A DNA stretch of 64,000 nucleotides from Flavobacterium shii (GTDB lineage Bacteria; Bacteroidota; Bacteroidia; Flavobacteriales; Flavobacteriaceae): assembly GCF_025847235.1 (NCBI RefSeq), contig NZ_JAOZEW010000015.1:1-64000 (forward strand), read 5' to 3'. The notes beneath the pieces are model-generated. The model saw nothing but the letters and a program-made list of their open reading frames with translations. It made no database searches and was not told the origin of the DNA. Both the position numbers and the translations under genes were made by a program. This document shows positions 20,101 through 28,700 of the stretch, one piece after another; within the stretch, counting starts at the first letter, position 1, and every line of letters begins with the position of its first letter.

Positions 20101-20171
20101 ATTGTTTTTGTTTGCCCAAATGTTACTTGAATGAACAAAACCAATAATGAAATGAGGAATAGTTTTTTCAT
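17112..20171 (-). CDS. SusC/RagA-family TonB-linked outer-membrane transporter (module 1)
   Basis: 1019 aa. A signal peptide covers residues 1 to about 19. A carboxypeptidase-regulatory-like beta-sandwich (about 22-100), a plug domain with Ile-Arg-Gly-like repeats (about 110-240) and a long TonB-dependent beta-barrel follow, ending in Val-Lys-Val-Gln-Phe with the usual terminal aromatic. It imports ligands too large for porins, powered by TonB. The signal peptide is nearly identical to that of the second SusC at 25722-29009, but the mature parts differ strongly. The gene is divergent from deoR copy 1, and the shared 245-bp region carries candidate operators. Confidence 0.95.
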   Translation of the reverse strand: MKKLFLISLLVLFIQVTFGQTKTITGTITSQSDGLSLPGVSVLIEGTSKSTSTDLDGKFSIAANENETLVFSFVGFASKKVKISATTSVINTKMTEELNALSEVVVLGSTVRATRKELGNAVTSLKGEDLVKAQPGGLSTALQGKIAGAQVSQNSGDPAGGFSIKLRGTSSILGSSDPLYVIDGVVLNNATTNVTNLNVTSGNSNMQIGQNRSSDINPNDIQSVEVLNGGAAAAIYGSRAANGVVLITTKKGVAGETRYTFSTSVTSNQIRKKLDMNMSDKQFVSTSPALFPIQGNPASPTTVNVLGRDLETRTTNIQRYDYQDDIFTTGIGTDTYFSLQGGDEKTKYFASLGYLVNEGIIKNTDFKRAGAKVRLKHEFNSKLSATVGLNYINSSSNEKPDGNVFWSPINSINITNNTYDISRRDANGNLLGVDPNRINPLSIIETFKIKQNTDRIISDLQLNYVPFKNFNADLIFGIDNYNQRGNVFIPRYPYVVNPAYYNDGYVSEATNRVVQFNNDLNLRYLWNINENWKMTTYAGYNVQTYRDDFAAIEGRNLKPFIETINAFNTLIPGSPSSSQSKYNLWGYYLQETFGFKDKLYITLAGRQDASTIFSSNNRSQFYPKASLSYVLSDEKFMENIHDVVSSVRFRGSWGKSGSLTAIKPYARFTNYSTGTLLGNSTFTIEGFKQGNLDLKPEQSVTYEVGGDFGFLKDRLNLSFSYYNADIDDLLLPVQLAASEGATNTIQNIGKMNNKGFEVNLKYDLIKKENLHLDFFVNYSSNRNKVTGLPQTRFKLDSNLAGAPVFVEMDKPVGIFYGTYFARNEDGSLLLTPSGYPQTEKGNVNTGAPQRDASGQPTGTILNKQIGNPNPDYIISFGANFNYKKFGLSVLFDGVQGVDVFDADYRTRQGVGSGTLVTKELNGELPRGYIWSIYNVEEFRVVDGSYLKLREVSLNYSFGKLNQFFDDLTITASGRNLVSWDKFTSFDPETNSGGQSSVAKYNFGTVPIPSSYSLAVKVQF

Positions 20172-20201
20172 GATTATTTGGTTTTTTTAGTGGTTATTGA
20201 A

Positions 20202-20209
20202 CAAATATA
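20202..20209 (-). promoter_or_regulatory. Candidate -7 box of susC (module 1)
   Basis: On the minus strand this reads TATATTTG, a perfect TAnnTTTG box, about 30 bp before the susC start. The same box is kept at the equivalent place in module 2 (plus-strand CAAATATA at 29040-29047). The dyad at 20219-20232 lies just upstream, where a regulator could block or help the polymerase. Confidence 0.6.
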
Positions 20210-20218
20210 TTTATTTAT

Positions 20219-20232
20219 TGCATATAAATGCA
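20219..20232. promoter_or_regulatory. Operator candidate A1 (TGCAT-N4-ATGCA dyad)
   Basis: A perfect 5-bp inverted repeat with a 4-nt spacer. The equivalent site in module 2 (29057-29070) reads TGCGT-N4-ATGCA, with one arm base changed. It lies upstream of the susC -7 box. Confidence 0.5.
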
Positions 20233-20267
20233 GTATTTTGTATTTATTTTTTGGAATTAACTAAAAT

Positions 20268-20285
20268 AATGCAAAACAACGCATT
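20268..20285. promoter_or_regulatory. Operator candidate B1 (AATGC-N8-GCATT dyad)
   Basis: A perfect inverted repeat with an 8-nt spacer. It is repeated at 29106-29123 and, with two changes, at 30067-30084 before nagB. Its centre is 51 bp from A1. It overlaps a smaller palindrome, GCAT-TT-ATGC, at 20281-20290. Confidence 0.6.
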
Positions 20286-20330
20286 TATGCTTGAATAATG
20301 TCTTTTTGTATATAACTACAGGGGTGAATA

Positions 20331-20344
20331 TGCAAACTATTGCA
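20331..20344. promoter_or_regulatory. Operator candidate C1 (TGCAA-N4-TTGCA dyad)
   Basis: A perfect inverted repeat whose centre is 61 bp from B1. The module 2 equivalent reads CGCAA-N4-TTGCG, so both outer bases changed while the symmetry was kept. Confidence 0.6.
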
Positions 20345-20384
20345 GTTACTGGTGCGCTCTCTGCTTTTGAATTGAATTATTTGA

Positions 20385-20392
20385 TATATTTG
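20385..20392 (+). promoter_or_regulatory. Candidate -7 box of deoR copy 1
   Basis: TATATTTG lies 24 bp before the deoR start codon. A TTTG at 20366-20369 could act as the -33 element, although the 15-nt spacing is slightly short. The same arrangement occurs in copy 2, with the box at 29223-29230. Confidence 0.5.
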
Positions 20393-20416
20393 TGTTGAAT
20401 TTTTAATTTTTAAAAA

Positions 20417-21166
20417 ATGCTGAAAGCCGAAAGACATAAATATATAATGACTAAACTTATAGAAGATCAAAAGGTTGTTACAACAGATTTGGCTTTGGCT
20501 CTGGATTTATCAGAAGATACAATAAGGAGAGACTTAAATGAATTGGACAGCAAGAAACTGCTAGAGAAGGTTTATGGTGGTGCGATTCAGGCTACAGAAA
20601 AAACAGTTGATGTTTTTAATATTAATATAAATGCTGAAGATGAAAAGATAAAAATTGTTACAAAAGCATTGTCTTTATTACATGATGGACAGGTTATTAT
20701 AATGAGCGGTGGAAGTACTAATTTGGTTTTTGCTAGGCTAATTCCTTCCGATTTAAATGCAACGATCTATACATATAGCTTGCCGATAGCGATGCAGTTG
20801 TCACAGCATCCAAATATAGATTTAATATTTATTGGTGGTAAAATGCAAAAAAATGCGATGGTTACTATAGGTATGGATGTGATCCAGATTTTGTCGAAGA
20901 TTAAAGCTGATATTTGTTTTATAGGTGCCAGTAGTATTAATGTAAAACAAGGATTGACAGAAATCGGGTATGAAGTTTCTATTGTTAAAAAAGCAATGAT
21001 AGAGTCTTCAGACAGAGTTGTTTCAATGTTTTCTTCTGATAAATTAAATACTAAAATGCCACATGTTGTTTGTGAACTTAGCCAGTTGGACACAATTGTT
21101 ACCGATTTGGATCCAGAAGACTTAAGACTGGAGGAGTATAGAAAATCGGGGGTTTTTGTGTTGTAA
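20417..21166 (+). CDS. DeoR/GlpR-family transcriptional regulator, copy 1
   Basis: 249 aa. The N-terminal winged helix-turn-helix has the DeoR signature (Leu-Ser-Glu-Asp-Thr-Ile-Arg-Arg-Asp-Leu-Asn-Glu-Leu, about residues 31-43). The C-terminal DeoR sensor domain has a sugar-phosphate isomerase-like fold (Gly-Gly-Ser-Thr-Asn, Ile-Gly-Ala-Ser). Such regulators respond to phosphorylated sugars, here probably GlcNAc-6P, MurNAc-6P or glucosamine-6P. It is 239/249 identical to copy 2, all ten changes lying in the first two thirds. Many third-position differences at DNA level suggest both copies have been kept by selection. It is divergent from susC of module 1, and the dyads between them are its likely targets. 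Confidence 0.93.
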   Translation: MLKAERHKYIMTKLIEDQKVVTTDLALALDLSEDTIRRDLNELDSKKLLEKVYGGAIQATEKTVDVFNININAEDEKIKIVTKALSLLHDGQVIIMSGGSTNLVFARLIPSDLNATIYTYSLPIAMQLSQHPNIDLIFIGGKMQKNAMVTIGMDVIQILSKIKADICFIGASSINVKQGLTEIGYEVSIVKKAMIESSDRVVSMFSSDKLNTKMPHVVCELSQLDTIVTDLDPEDLRLEEYRKSGVFVL

Positions 21167-21230
21167 TTTAAGGTTGAGTTAAGTTTTTCTACTTTGTTTC
21201 ACGTTATTAGATTTTATTTTTGTTAAGAAA

Positions 21231-21248
21231 AACAAGGAATAATGTATT
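21231..21248 (+). promoter_or_regulatory. Degenerate operator relic downstream of deoR copy 1
   Basis: AACAAGGAATAATGTATT agrees at 14 of 18 positions with the dyad before nagB at 30067-30084. It sits 65 bp past the deoR stop, compared with 63 bp in copy 2. The -7 box that follows in copy 2 is decayed here, and no nagB follows. Confidence 0.55.
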
Positions 21249-21323
21249 CGATTTTTTAGGTGTATTATTCTATCTAACTCATTGCCAAAGGAACGCGAAT
21301 TATGCGGATTCGCTAAGGCGATA

Positions 21324-21411
21324 ACACGAATTAAACGGATTTTATTTTTGGTTATTTTTAAATCAGTTTTTAATCTGCGGCTTTATTTTTGTAAATCCGT
21401 TTCATCCGCGT
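21324..21411. repeat. Intergenic inverted repeat
   Basis: Arms of 21 nt at 21324-21344 and 21391-21411 are complementary with a few mismatches (core AAACGGATTT / AAATCCGTTT). The surrounding gap 21167-21634 otherwise holds the operator relic at 21231 and AT-rich DNA without an ORF. Similar wording (ATCCG, CTGCGG, AATTAAACGGATT) recurs in the gaps near 38.0-38.2 kb and 43.5-43.6 kb. Confidence 0.55.
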
Positions 21412-21634
21412 CCCATTTAGACAATTTAAGTTAGTAACTCTTTGTTAAAGATCTAAATGTACTTTCTTTAAATCTGTGGTGCATTATCTGGATTAAGTAA
21501 ATTCTTTAAACTATTTATGGTTCTATCAAAGACGGTCTTGTTAAGATATTTGAATCATTGTTAATATGATAGTTTAGATAATATTCTTTTTTTTTATAAT
21601 ACACTACAGATAAAATGTTTTATTTTTTTTGGAA

Positions 21635-22462
21635 TTAATTTTCCAGATTTTTATTTTCTGCTAGTAAAACGGCTCTTACGCTTTTGTGTTTTTTTAGTAA
21701 TTCTGAAGCTCGTTTTTCATCAATATGGAGTTCTTCTACAATCATTTCCACTCCTCTTTGTACTAATTTTTTATTAGACAATTGCATGTCGATCATTTTG
21801 TTACCATAAATTCTCCCTAGTTTAATCATGACCGATGTTGAAATCATGTTTAAAGCTAATTTTTGAGATGTTCCGGCTTTCATTCTTGTACTTCCGGTTA
21901 GGAATTCTGGTCCTACAATTAATTCAATAGGATGATCGGCTTGTTTAGAAATCAAACTGGCGCTATTGCAAGAAATGCTACCTGTAACGATATTGTTTTC
22001 TCTAGCTTTTTTTAATCCACCTATAACATAAGGGGTATTTCCAGAAGCTGCAATTCCTATAACCACATCTAGACTCGAAATATCGTAGGCAGATAAATCT
22101 CTCCAAGCTTGGTTAATATCGTCTTCGGCGTTTTCTACTGCTTTTCTTATAGCTGAATCACCACCAGCTATGATACCAATAATCCAATTGTCGGGAACTC
22201 CAAAAGTAGGAGGGCATTCTGAGGCATCAAGAACACCAATTCTTCCAGATGTACCCGCTCCGATGTAAAATAATCTTCCGCCAAGTTTCATTTTAGAAAC
22301 GATAGCATCTACTAATTTTTCAATATTTGGAATTTGTTTTTCAACGATATCGGCTACTTTTTTATCTTCGTTATTTATATTGGTAAGTAATTCATTAGTA
22401 CTCATTTTATCTAAATTCGAATAAAGTGATTCACGTTCTGTATCTGGATTTATTTTTGCCAT
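21635..22462 (-). CDS. murQ: N-acetylmuramic acid 6-phosphate etherase
   Basis: 275 aa. It has a SIS-type fold with Gly-Ala-Gly-Thr-Ser-Gly-Arg (68-74) and the family signature Ala-Ser-Glu82-Cys-Pro-Pro-Thr-Phe-Gly, whose glutamate is in the catalytic segment. A Gly-Ser-Thr-Arg-Met-Lys-Ala-Gly-Thr segment follows later. MurQ removes the lactyl ether of MurNAc-6P, giving GlcNAc-6P and D-lactate in the cytosol. It is the distal gene of susC-susD-namZ-murQ on the minus strand, 90 bp after namZ. It is slightly shorter at the C-terminus than many family members (about 300 aa). A broken copy of its 3' end lies at 15648-15740. Confidence 0.95.
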   Translation of the reverse strand: MAKINPDTERESLYSNLDKMSTNELLTNINNEDKKVADIVEKQIPNIEKLVDAIVSKMKLGGRLFYIGAGTSGRIGVLDASECPPTFGVPDNWIIGIIAGGDSAIRKAVENAEDDINQAWRDLSAYDISSLDVVIGIAASGNTPYVIGGLKKARENNIVTGSISCNSASLISKQADHPIELIVGPEFLTGSTRMKAGTSQKLALNMISTSVMIKLGRIYGNKMIDMQLSNKKLVQRGVEMIVEELHIDEKRASELLKKHKSVRAVLLAENKNLEN

Positions 22463-22552
22463 TTTTTAATTTTTAATTTAATTTTTTTAATTTAATTTTT
22501 TTGGAGGATAGATTTATTATTGGTTTTACGCTGCAATAAATAAAGAGTTGAT

Positions 22553-23752
22553 TTAGTAGATTAGATACTTCATGCGCATTTTTTTAAATTCTTCTAAATC
22601 CTTCTGCCAGGTCTTTCTGATTTTATCTTCAGAAATTCCGCTTTCAATTTGTTGTTGCAATTTTTTTGTTCCAGCTAGTTTTGTAAAAAAAGGATTGAAG
22701 AATTTAGTTTTATCACTGGTATTTTGATAGGCTTTTATTAGCCATTTAAGTTCCAATTGTTTTAGTTTTGGATAAGTAGTTAAGTCTTCACCAAAGCATT
22801 TTTTTCCATTATAAATTGGGTCTTTGGCTCCAAAATTTGGTTTAGGAGTAAAACTGAAATTAGTTTTCGTTAAAAAAGGAGAACCGTAAATCTGAAATTG
22901 TTTTTCGGTTCCACGTCCCATGCTTACATTAGTTCCTTCGAATAAACATAAACTTGCGTATAAGTTTATAGATTGATCATTTGGTAAATTTGGAGATGGT
23001 TTTACAGGTAAGTTATAGTCCATTTTTCGGTTATAATCAGTACAAGGAATAACGGTTAACTTACATTGGACTTCATTTTTAAGCCATTTTTCTCCATTTA
23101 TCATTTGAGCATATTCTCCAATGGTCATTCCGTGTAGTAATGGAATTGTGTGCATGCCCACAAAACTTTTAAATTCTTTTTCTAAAAGAGGTCCATCTAC
23201 AATACTGCCGTTGGGATTTGGTCTGTCAAGAATTATAAGCAGAATCCCATTTTCTGCACAAGCTTCCATAATATAATGCAGTGAAGAAATATAGGTGTAG
23301 AAACGTGCACCTACATCTTGTAGATCAAATAACATAACATTGATTTCTGCTAATTGTGCTGCTTTGGGTTTTTTATTGTCTCCGTAAAGAGAAATAATCG
23401 ATAGTCCTGTTTTTGGATCTTTTCCATCTACAACATGCTCACCTGCATCTGCGGTTCCTCTAAAACCGTGTTCGGGAGCAAAAATGGTTTGAACCATAAT
23501 TTTCTTTTCTAATAAAAAATCTACCAGATGGCTTTTGTTAGTCAAAATCCCTGTTTGATTTGTAACAACTCCTACTTTTTTATCTTTTAATAAAGGCAGG
23601 TATTTATCATAATTATCAGCTCCGGTTTTAATTACTGGGGCATTGATTTTTTGAGGGTGACTTTTTACAACAGTCTGTAATGAACTGGAATAGGAGGAGG
23701 TGTAAAATAGAGATGCTATAATGAGTATACTTTGTGCTATGAATTTTATCAT
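22553..23752 (-). CDS. namZ: NamZ-like exo-beta-N-acetylmuramidase (DUF1343, GH171), copy 1
   Basis: 399 aa. An N-terminal signal anchor or signal peptide (about 1-23) and a linker are followed by the DUF1343 domain from about residue 42. Its hallmarks are Gly-Val-Val-Thr-Asn-Gln-Thr-Gly, Phe-Ala-Pro-Glu-His-Gly-Phe-Arg-Gly, Phe-Asp-Leu-Gln-Asp-Val-Gly and Asp-Arg-Pro-Asn-Pro-Asn. B. subtilis NamZ, a member of this family, releases MurNAc from the non-reducing end of peptidoglycan glycan strands. The predicted location is periplasmic or outer. It is encoded between susD and murQ, exactly where a MurNAc-releasing enzyme is useful. A hairpin at 23901-23942 separates it from susD. Confidence 0.88.
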   Translation of the reverse strand: MIKFIAQSILIIASLFYTSSYSSSLQTVVKSHPQKINAPVIKTGADNYDKYLPLLKDKKVGVVTNQTGILTNKSHLVDFLLEKKIMVQTIFAPEHGFRGTADAGEHVVDGKDPKTGLSIISLYGDNKKPKAAQLAEINVMLFDLQDVGARFYTYISSLHYIMEACAENGILLIILDRPNPNGSIVDGPLLEKEFKSFVGMHTIPLLHGMTIGEYAQMINGEKWLKNEVQCKLTVIPCTDYNRKMDYNLPVKPSPNLPNDQSINLYASLCLFEGTNVSMGRGTEKQFQIYGSPFLTKTNFSFTPKPNFGAKDPIYNGKKCFGEDLTTYPKLKQLELKWLIKAYQNTSDKTKFFNPFFTKLAGTKKLQQQIESGISEDKIRKTWQKDLEEFKKMRMKYLIY

Positions 23753-23900
23753 TTTAAATTATAGTTTAATAGTTAGAAGGTGAAATTTACTAAATAAAAT
23801 TTTTGATTATTTAATTGATATTCAGTTTTTTGATTGTTGATGATGGAATGTAGCTTATTTCGTCTATGTCTTCGTTGTACGAATATATAATTTAAAAATA

Positions 23901-23942
23901 CTACCTCTGAGATTATCTGTACCCAGAGGTAGTTTATTATTT
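23901..23942 (-). terminator. Hairpin between second susD and namZ (terminator or attenuator)
   Basis: A perfect 9-bp GC-containing stem (23901-23909 with 23934-23942). On the minus strand it is followed by a short T-rich stretch. It lies 21 bp past the susD stop. Incomplete termination here would make more SusCD than NamZ and MurQ. Confidence 0.6.
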
Positions 23943-23963
23943 TATCAGTTTAGTAATTTGGAA

Positions 23964-25697
23964 TTACCAACCTGGATTTTGTTTTAATTCTACGCCTTGA
24001 GCTTTATATAAATCAATATCATTTGTTGGGATATTCATTAAATAGTGTTTGGCTTCAAAAGTTCTAGTGCTTGTTGGGTATATTTTTATATATCCGTTGC
24101 CATCTACTATAACTTGTGTTCCAACAGGAGTACCTATTCTTGCGCCAAGATTTACATCTAGATTTTTTGAAGTATCAAGGTAATCTCCTTTTTTCCAACG
24201 GTAAATATCCATTTGCCTAAGCGTTGTCCAGCTCATAAATTCAATTTGACGCTCACGACGTACTTCCCAGATAAGAGGATTAACAGCGCCCGAAATTTGT
24301 TCTAAAGTAGCTGTTCTTCTTGGATCATCAATTTGTACTCCTCCTGTAAAGGCATTACTCCCGTCGGTAGTTAATGGTGCTATTCCTGCACGAACACGTA
24401 CTTTATTGATAGATATATCAAGGTCGGTATTTGTCGCAGTACCAAGTTCTGCACAAGCCTCTGCGTAATTTAAATATACTTCGCTTAATGTAAATATTGG
24501 CGCATCGGTATAATTACGGCCTCCTGTTGTTACATCTGGACCTGTTGTTGCAGGATTGTTGTATAATTCAAACACATATCCTGACATTGAAGTTAAGGCA
24601 GCAGCACTAAATGATTTTCCTTTATATCCATAATTGGCAGGATTTACAGTTTTACCTAAACGGGGATCTCTATTAGCAAAAGTTTTGGTAACGTTATCGT
24701 CTCCTGTAAATTGAGTATTTCCTGCTTGTTGTATCGGTAATCCATTTGTTGTTACATAGCTCTCGGCAGCCCATTTTGTTAAACCATATTGAATAGTAGA
24801 TGTATTGGTATAGTTTTGAAGAGAGTGCATTAATACGTTTGTTAAATAACGTTTTGCAAGTATCACCTCAGAGTTACCAGCCAATTCAACAGAGTTGTAA
24901 AGAGATTTCCAATCGGTGTTTAATTTATAACTTGTATTGTTCATTATTGCCAATGAAGCTGTTTTGGCTTTATTAAGATAAGCGCTTCCATCTTGACCTA
25001 AATGGTATTTTCTATAAGTTCCTTCGTAGATACAAACATTACTTAAGGCAGCATAAGCTGTATATTTATTTACAGTAGTATTTTTATCACCAGTATCCAG
25101 TAACAATTTAGTTGCTTCTTCCAGCTCTGCAATAGCTTTATCTATAATATCTGCTCTTTTCATTGCTAGCGAATATACTTCAGGATCATTTTGAGATAAA
25201 TATTTATCGATATAAGGTACATCTCCCATTTTTTGAACTAAACGGAAATAAGTATACGCTCTGAAAAATTTAGCTACGCCTATGTAATGATTCTTTTTTG
25301 CCTCAGGCATAGGAACAGTAGGTATTTTTTCCAGCATCAAGTTACAACGACGAATAAGGGTATAGTATTCATTCCATGAAGTTGTATTAGTCGCAATTGG
25401 TGTAACTGGCATTTGATAAAAAACGTAAGCAGCCAGGTTATCATCTACTTTGGAATCGCTACCATGGAAATAGAAAGAAGAAAGTCCAATTCCCGTGCCG
25501 TTTCCGTAACCATAGAATGTATCATAGTTAACCCATGAAAAAGTTTTTACATTGTCTTCTGATTGCCAAAAGTTTTCGTTTGTAAATTTATCTGCAGGAT
25601 CATCTGTTAGATAGTCCGAACAACTTACTGCGTTCATTGCTACTATAGTTGCAGCAAATATCAGCAGTAATTTAGATTTTATAATTGTTTTTTTCAT
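23964..25697 (-). CDS. SusD/RagB-family surface glycan-binding lipoprotein (module 2)
   Basis: 577 aa. The signal peptide ends in Ala-Val-Ser-Cys near residue 26. The N-terminal SusD-like domain starts with Asp-Tyr-Leu-Thr-Asp-Asp-Pro. A RagB/SusD C-terminal domain carries Glu-Val-Arg-Arg-Glu-Arg-Gln-Ile-Glu-Phe, the usual late signature. It lies 24 bp downstream of susC copy 2. It is 150 residues longer than the module 1 SusD and clearly a different subfamily, which suggests the two modules import different fragments. Its operon also holds namZ and murQ, so the ligand is probably MurNAc-containing. Confidence 0.92.
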   Translation of the reverse strand: MKKTIIKSKLLLIFAATIVAMNAVSCSDYLTDDPADKFTNENFWQSEDNVKTFSWVNYDTFYGYGNGTGIGLSSFYFHGSDSKVDDNLAAYVFYQMPVTPIATNTTSWNEYYTLIRRCNLMLEKIPTVPMPEAKKNHYIGVAKFFRAYTYFRLVQKMGDVPYIDKYLSQNDPEVYSLAMKRADIIDKAIAELEEATKLLLDTGDKNTTVNKYTAYAALSNVCIYEGTYRKYHLGQDGSAYLNKAKTASLAIMNNTSYKLNTDWKSLYNSVELAGNSEVILAKRYLTNVLMHSLQNYTNTSTIQYGLTKWAAESYVTTNGLPIQQAGNTQFTGDDNVTKTFANRDPRLGKTVNPANYGYKGKSFSAAALTSMSGYVFELYNNPATTGPDVTTGGRNYTDAPIFTLSEVYLNYAEACAELGTATNTDLDISINKVRVRAGIAPLTTDGSNAFTGGVQIDDPRRTATLEQISGAVNPLIWEVRRERQIEFMSWTTLRQMDIYRWKKGDYLDTSKNLDVNLGARIGTPVGTQVIVDGNGYIKIYPTSTRTFEAKHYLMNIPTNDIDLYKAQGVELKQNPGW

Positions 25698-25721
25698 TTT
25701 AAAATTTTTGAATTGTTAGTA

Positions 25722-28700
25722 TTAGAAAGATAGCTCAACACCAAAAGATATTGTTTTGGTAAATGGATAAGCTCTTCCCCAGAAAACTTCTGATTCGTCA
25801 ATTTCTGGATCTACAGGAAGACGGCTATCTGCCCAAGTCACTAAGTTTTCTCCCGAAGCGTATATTCTTAATTTTTCTAATCCTGCTTTTTTGATAAAAT
25901 CCTTAGGTAAAGAATATCCAAGAGTAACATTTTTAAGACGTAAATATGACATGTTAAGCAAGTATCTTGATTGAGTTATGAAGTTATTCATACCATTAGT
26001 AGCACCACCAAAAGCAGTCGATTCATTCCCTGAATACGGATTAGGCCAGTACGCTTCTGTATTTTCAGGTGTCCAATAGTCTGCTTGGTTTGCATACATT
26101 TGTTGTGGCGCACGGTAGAAAGGTAATGCAGCATCTGAGGCAGCCCAGTAGTCACGTTTACCAACTCCTTGGAAGAAACCGGAAATATCAAGTCCGCGAT
26201 ATTTTCCACCTAAAGTTATTCCGTATTTGTAACGAGGAGTTGAGTTACCAATTTTACTTAAATCTCCATGATCATCTGCAGTTCCTGCTCCACGTGATAT
26301 AACACCATCACCATTAGTGTCTACATAATGCACATCTCCAGGGCCGTATTTAAAATTACCAAGCATTGTTTTAGAATAGTCAACTCCATTAACCGTTTTA
26401 CCATTATTGGTAAACACGTCACTAGATTGCAAAAGTCTATCACTTGTTAAACCCCAGATCTGACCAATTTCGTAACCATCATAATAAGGATATACACCAG
26501 GTGAAACTAAGCCTAGTAGTTTAGAAGTATTATTCCATTTTGTAATTACAGATTTGTAATCTGATAAAGCCACATCAACAAATACCGAAGCATTTTCGCT
26601 AATATTTTTATTAAAGTTCAAAGACAATTCCCATCCTCTTGTTCTCATGTTTCCTGAGTTTGTTTGTGCTGCGTTCTGGCCAAATGACCCCGGAAGTGTT
26701 ATACCAGGAGCCAGCATTCCTTTTGTATCACGTTGGTACCAGTCAAACGAAGCACTAAGCATATCAAATATTCTAATATCTATACCTACATCCTTAGTAT
26801 ATACTTTTTCCCAAGTTAATGCTGGGTCTACATTAGAAGGTAACTCTGTAGAAGGAGGTAGTACAGACCCGCTATTTATCCACGATGGATTTTTAGAATT
26901 TAATACAGATAAGAAGGCGTTGTTTCCAATATTTTGATTTCCAATTGCCCCTATAGAAGCACGTAATTTAAGGTCGTTTAACCAACCACGTGTGCCTTCC
27001 ATAAATGATTCATTAACAATTTTATATCCTATAGATGCTGATGGGAAGAATCCCCATTGTTGGTCTGTTGGGAATTTAGAGGAACCATCATAACGGGCGT
27101 TCACTTCTAATAAATAAATTCCGTTATAATCATAATTGATACGACCAAAGAAACCTGCGATTGAATAGCTTGTTTCTGATGGGTTTAAATCAGTATTTGC
27201 AGCTCCGGAAACAAATTGTTCTCCTACTGCAAGATTGAACTCCGGTTTTGATTTGTCTAACAGTGTATTTCTTCTTGCATAAGTACGAGAGAAATCTTGC
27301 CACTCCGAGTTGAAACCTCCTAAGAATTTAATATTATGTTTATTAAATTGTTTTTTATAGTTAGCATAAATATTAACAACATTTGTTTTTGTTTCTGCCT
27401 TCGATTGGGAAACAAAATCATTTCCAGCTTCAAGAGTTGTAGGTATAGCAGTTTGGATTGTTGTAGCGTCATAAGGCATTGCCGACCAGCTATCCCAAGC
27501 TTGGAATTTACCACCGTTTTGTTTTCTTGAATAATAATCGGTAACACTGCTTATTTCGGTTATTAAATTAAGGTCTTTTGCTATTTCTGCTGTAAATTTA
27601 GCACTTAACCTGTTGTTATATTGATTATTTTCGTTCATAGAGGCATTAGATAAATACCCTCCCGCTGTACGGAAATTATACCCTCTGTACGTTCCGAAAT
27701 TCGGAGTGTATTGTCCCCAACGTAACGCATAACCAAAATAACCTGTATATTTTGAGTCATCGGTACCAGAACCTCCATAATAATTAAAAGGCTGGCTGTA
27801 ATTATTGCGAATTGTCATTACTTTGAAATCTCCTGTAAGCCAATCGGCTAGTTTTGTAGTGAATCCTAAGTTTATATTTGTTCTTTTTCTGGTTTCCTGA
27901 TTCACTCTTAACATACCTTCTTGATCTGTAAGTGAAAATGAAGCGTAGAAAGAACTTTTTTCTCCCAGATTACCTTGTGCAGAAAAGTTGTGTGAAGTTT
28001 GAACTGCATTATTTGCATACATTTCTTTATTGGCATCCCAAACTCTGTAAAAATAAGGTGTACCATTTTTTATTTCCCAATCCTCACCATAAACCATTTC
28101 ATTGCTGGTACGGTTATTAGCATATTTTTCTTTCCAGGTTTTAATTCCTGCTAGTAAAGTACTGTAATTTGCTCCGAAAAATTCTGGTGTAGCTCCTTCA
28201 GAACGTGTTCCTGCTGCGATCAAGCCCGGAATTTCTTCTGTTGGATCTAAGAATTGTAATGTAGAAATAGGATTGGTAAAAGCAGTATTTCCGCTATAAG
28301 AGAATCGAACTTTTCCCTCTCCTGTTTTTCCTCCTTTAGTAGTAATAAGTACTACCCCAAAAGCAGCACGAGCTCCATAGATAGACGCCGAAGCCGCATC
28401 TTTAAGTACAGACATCGTTGCTACGTCATTTGGATTAATAAGTGCTAAATCCGTTGGAACTCCATCAACTAATATAAGAGGAGCATCAGAACCATTAATA
28501 GTTCCCGCTCCACGTATGTTTATCTTTGCTGCACGGTTGAGGTTTCCAGAGTCAAAGTTAATGTTTACACCGGGTGTAGTGCCTTGTAATGCTTTACTTA
28601 TATCTGTTAATGGTCTGCTTCCTATTGTTTTAGCAACATCAATAGAAGCGACAGCACCTGTTACATTAGTTTTTTTCTGGGAAGCAAATCCTACAACAAC

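Noticed and set aside
26647..26937. Plus-strand open frames of 60-100 codons inside the SusC genes
   Set aside because: They are shadows of the strong minus-strand coding sequences and have no start context or recognisable domain.
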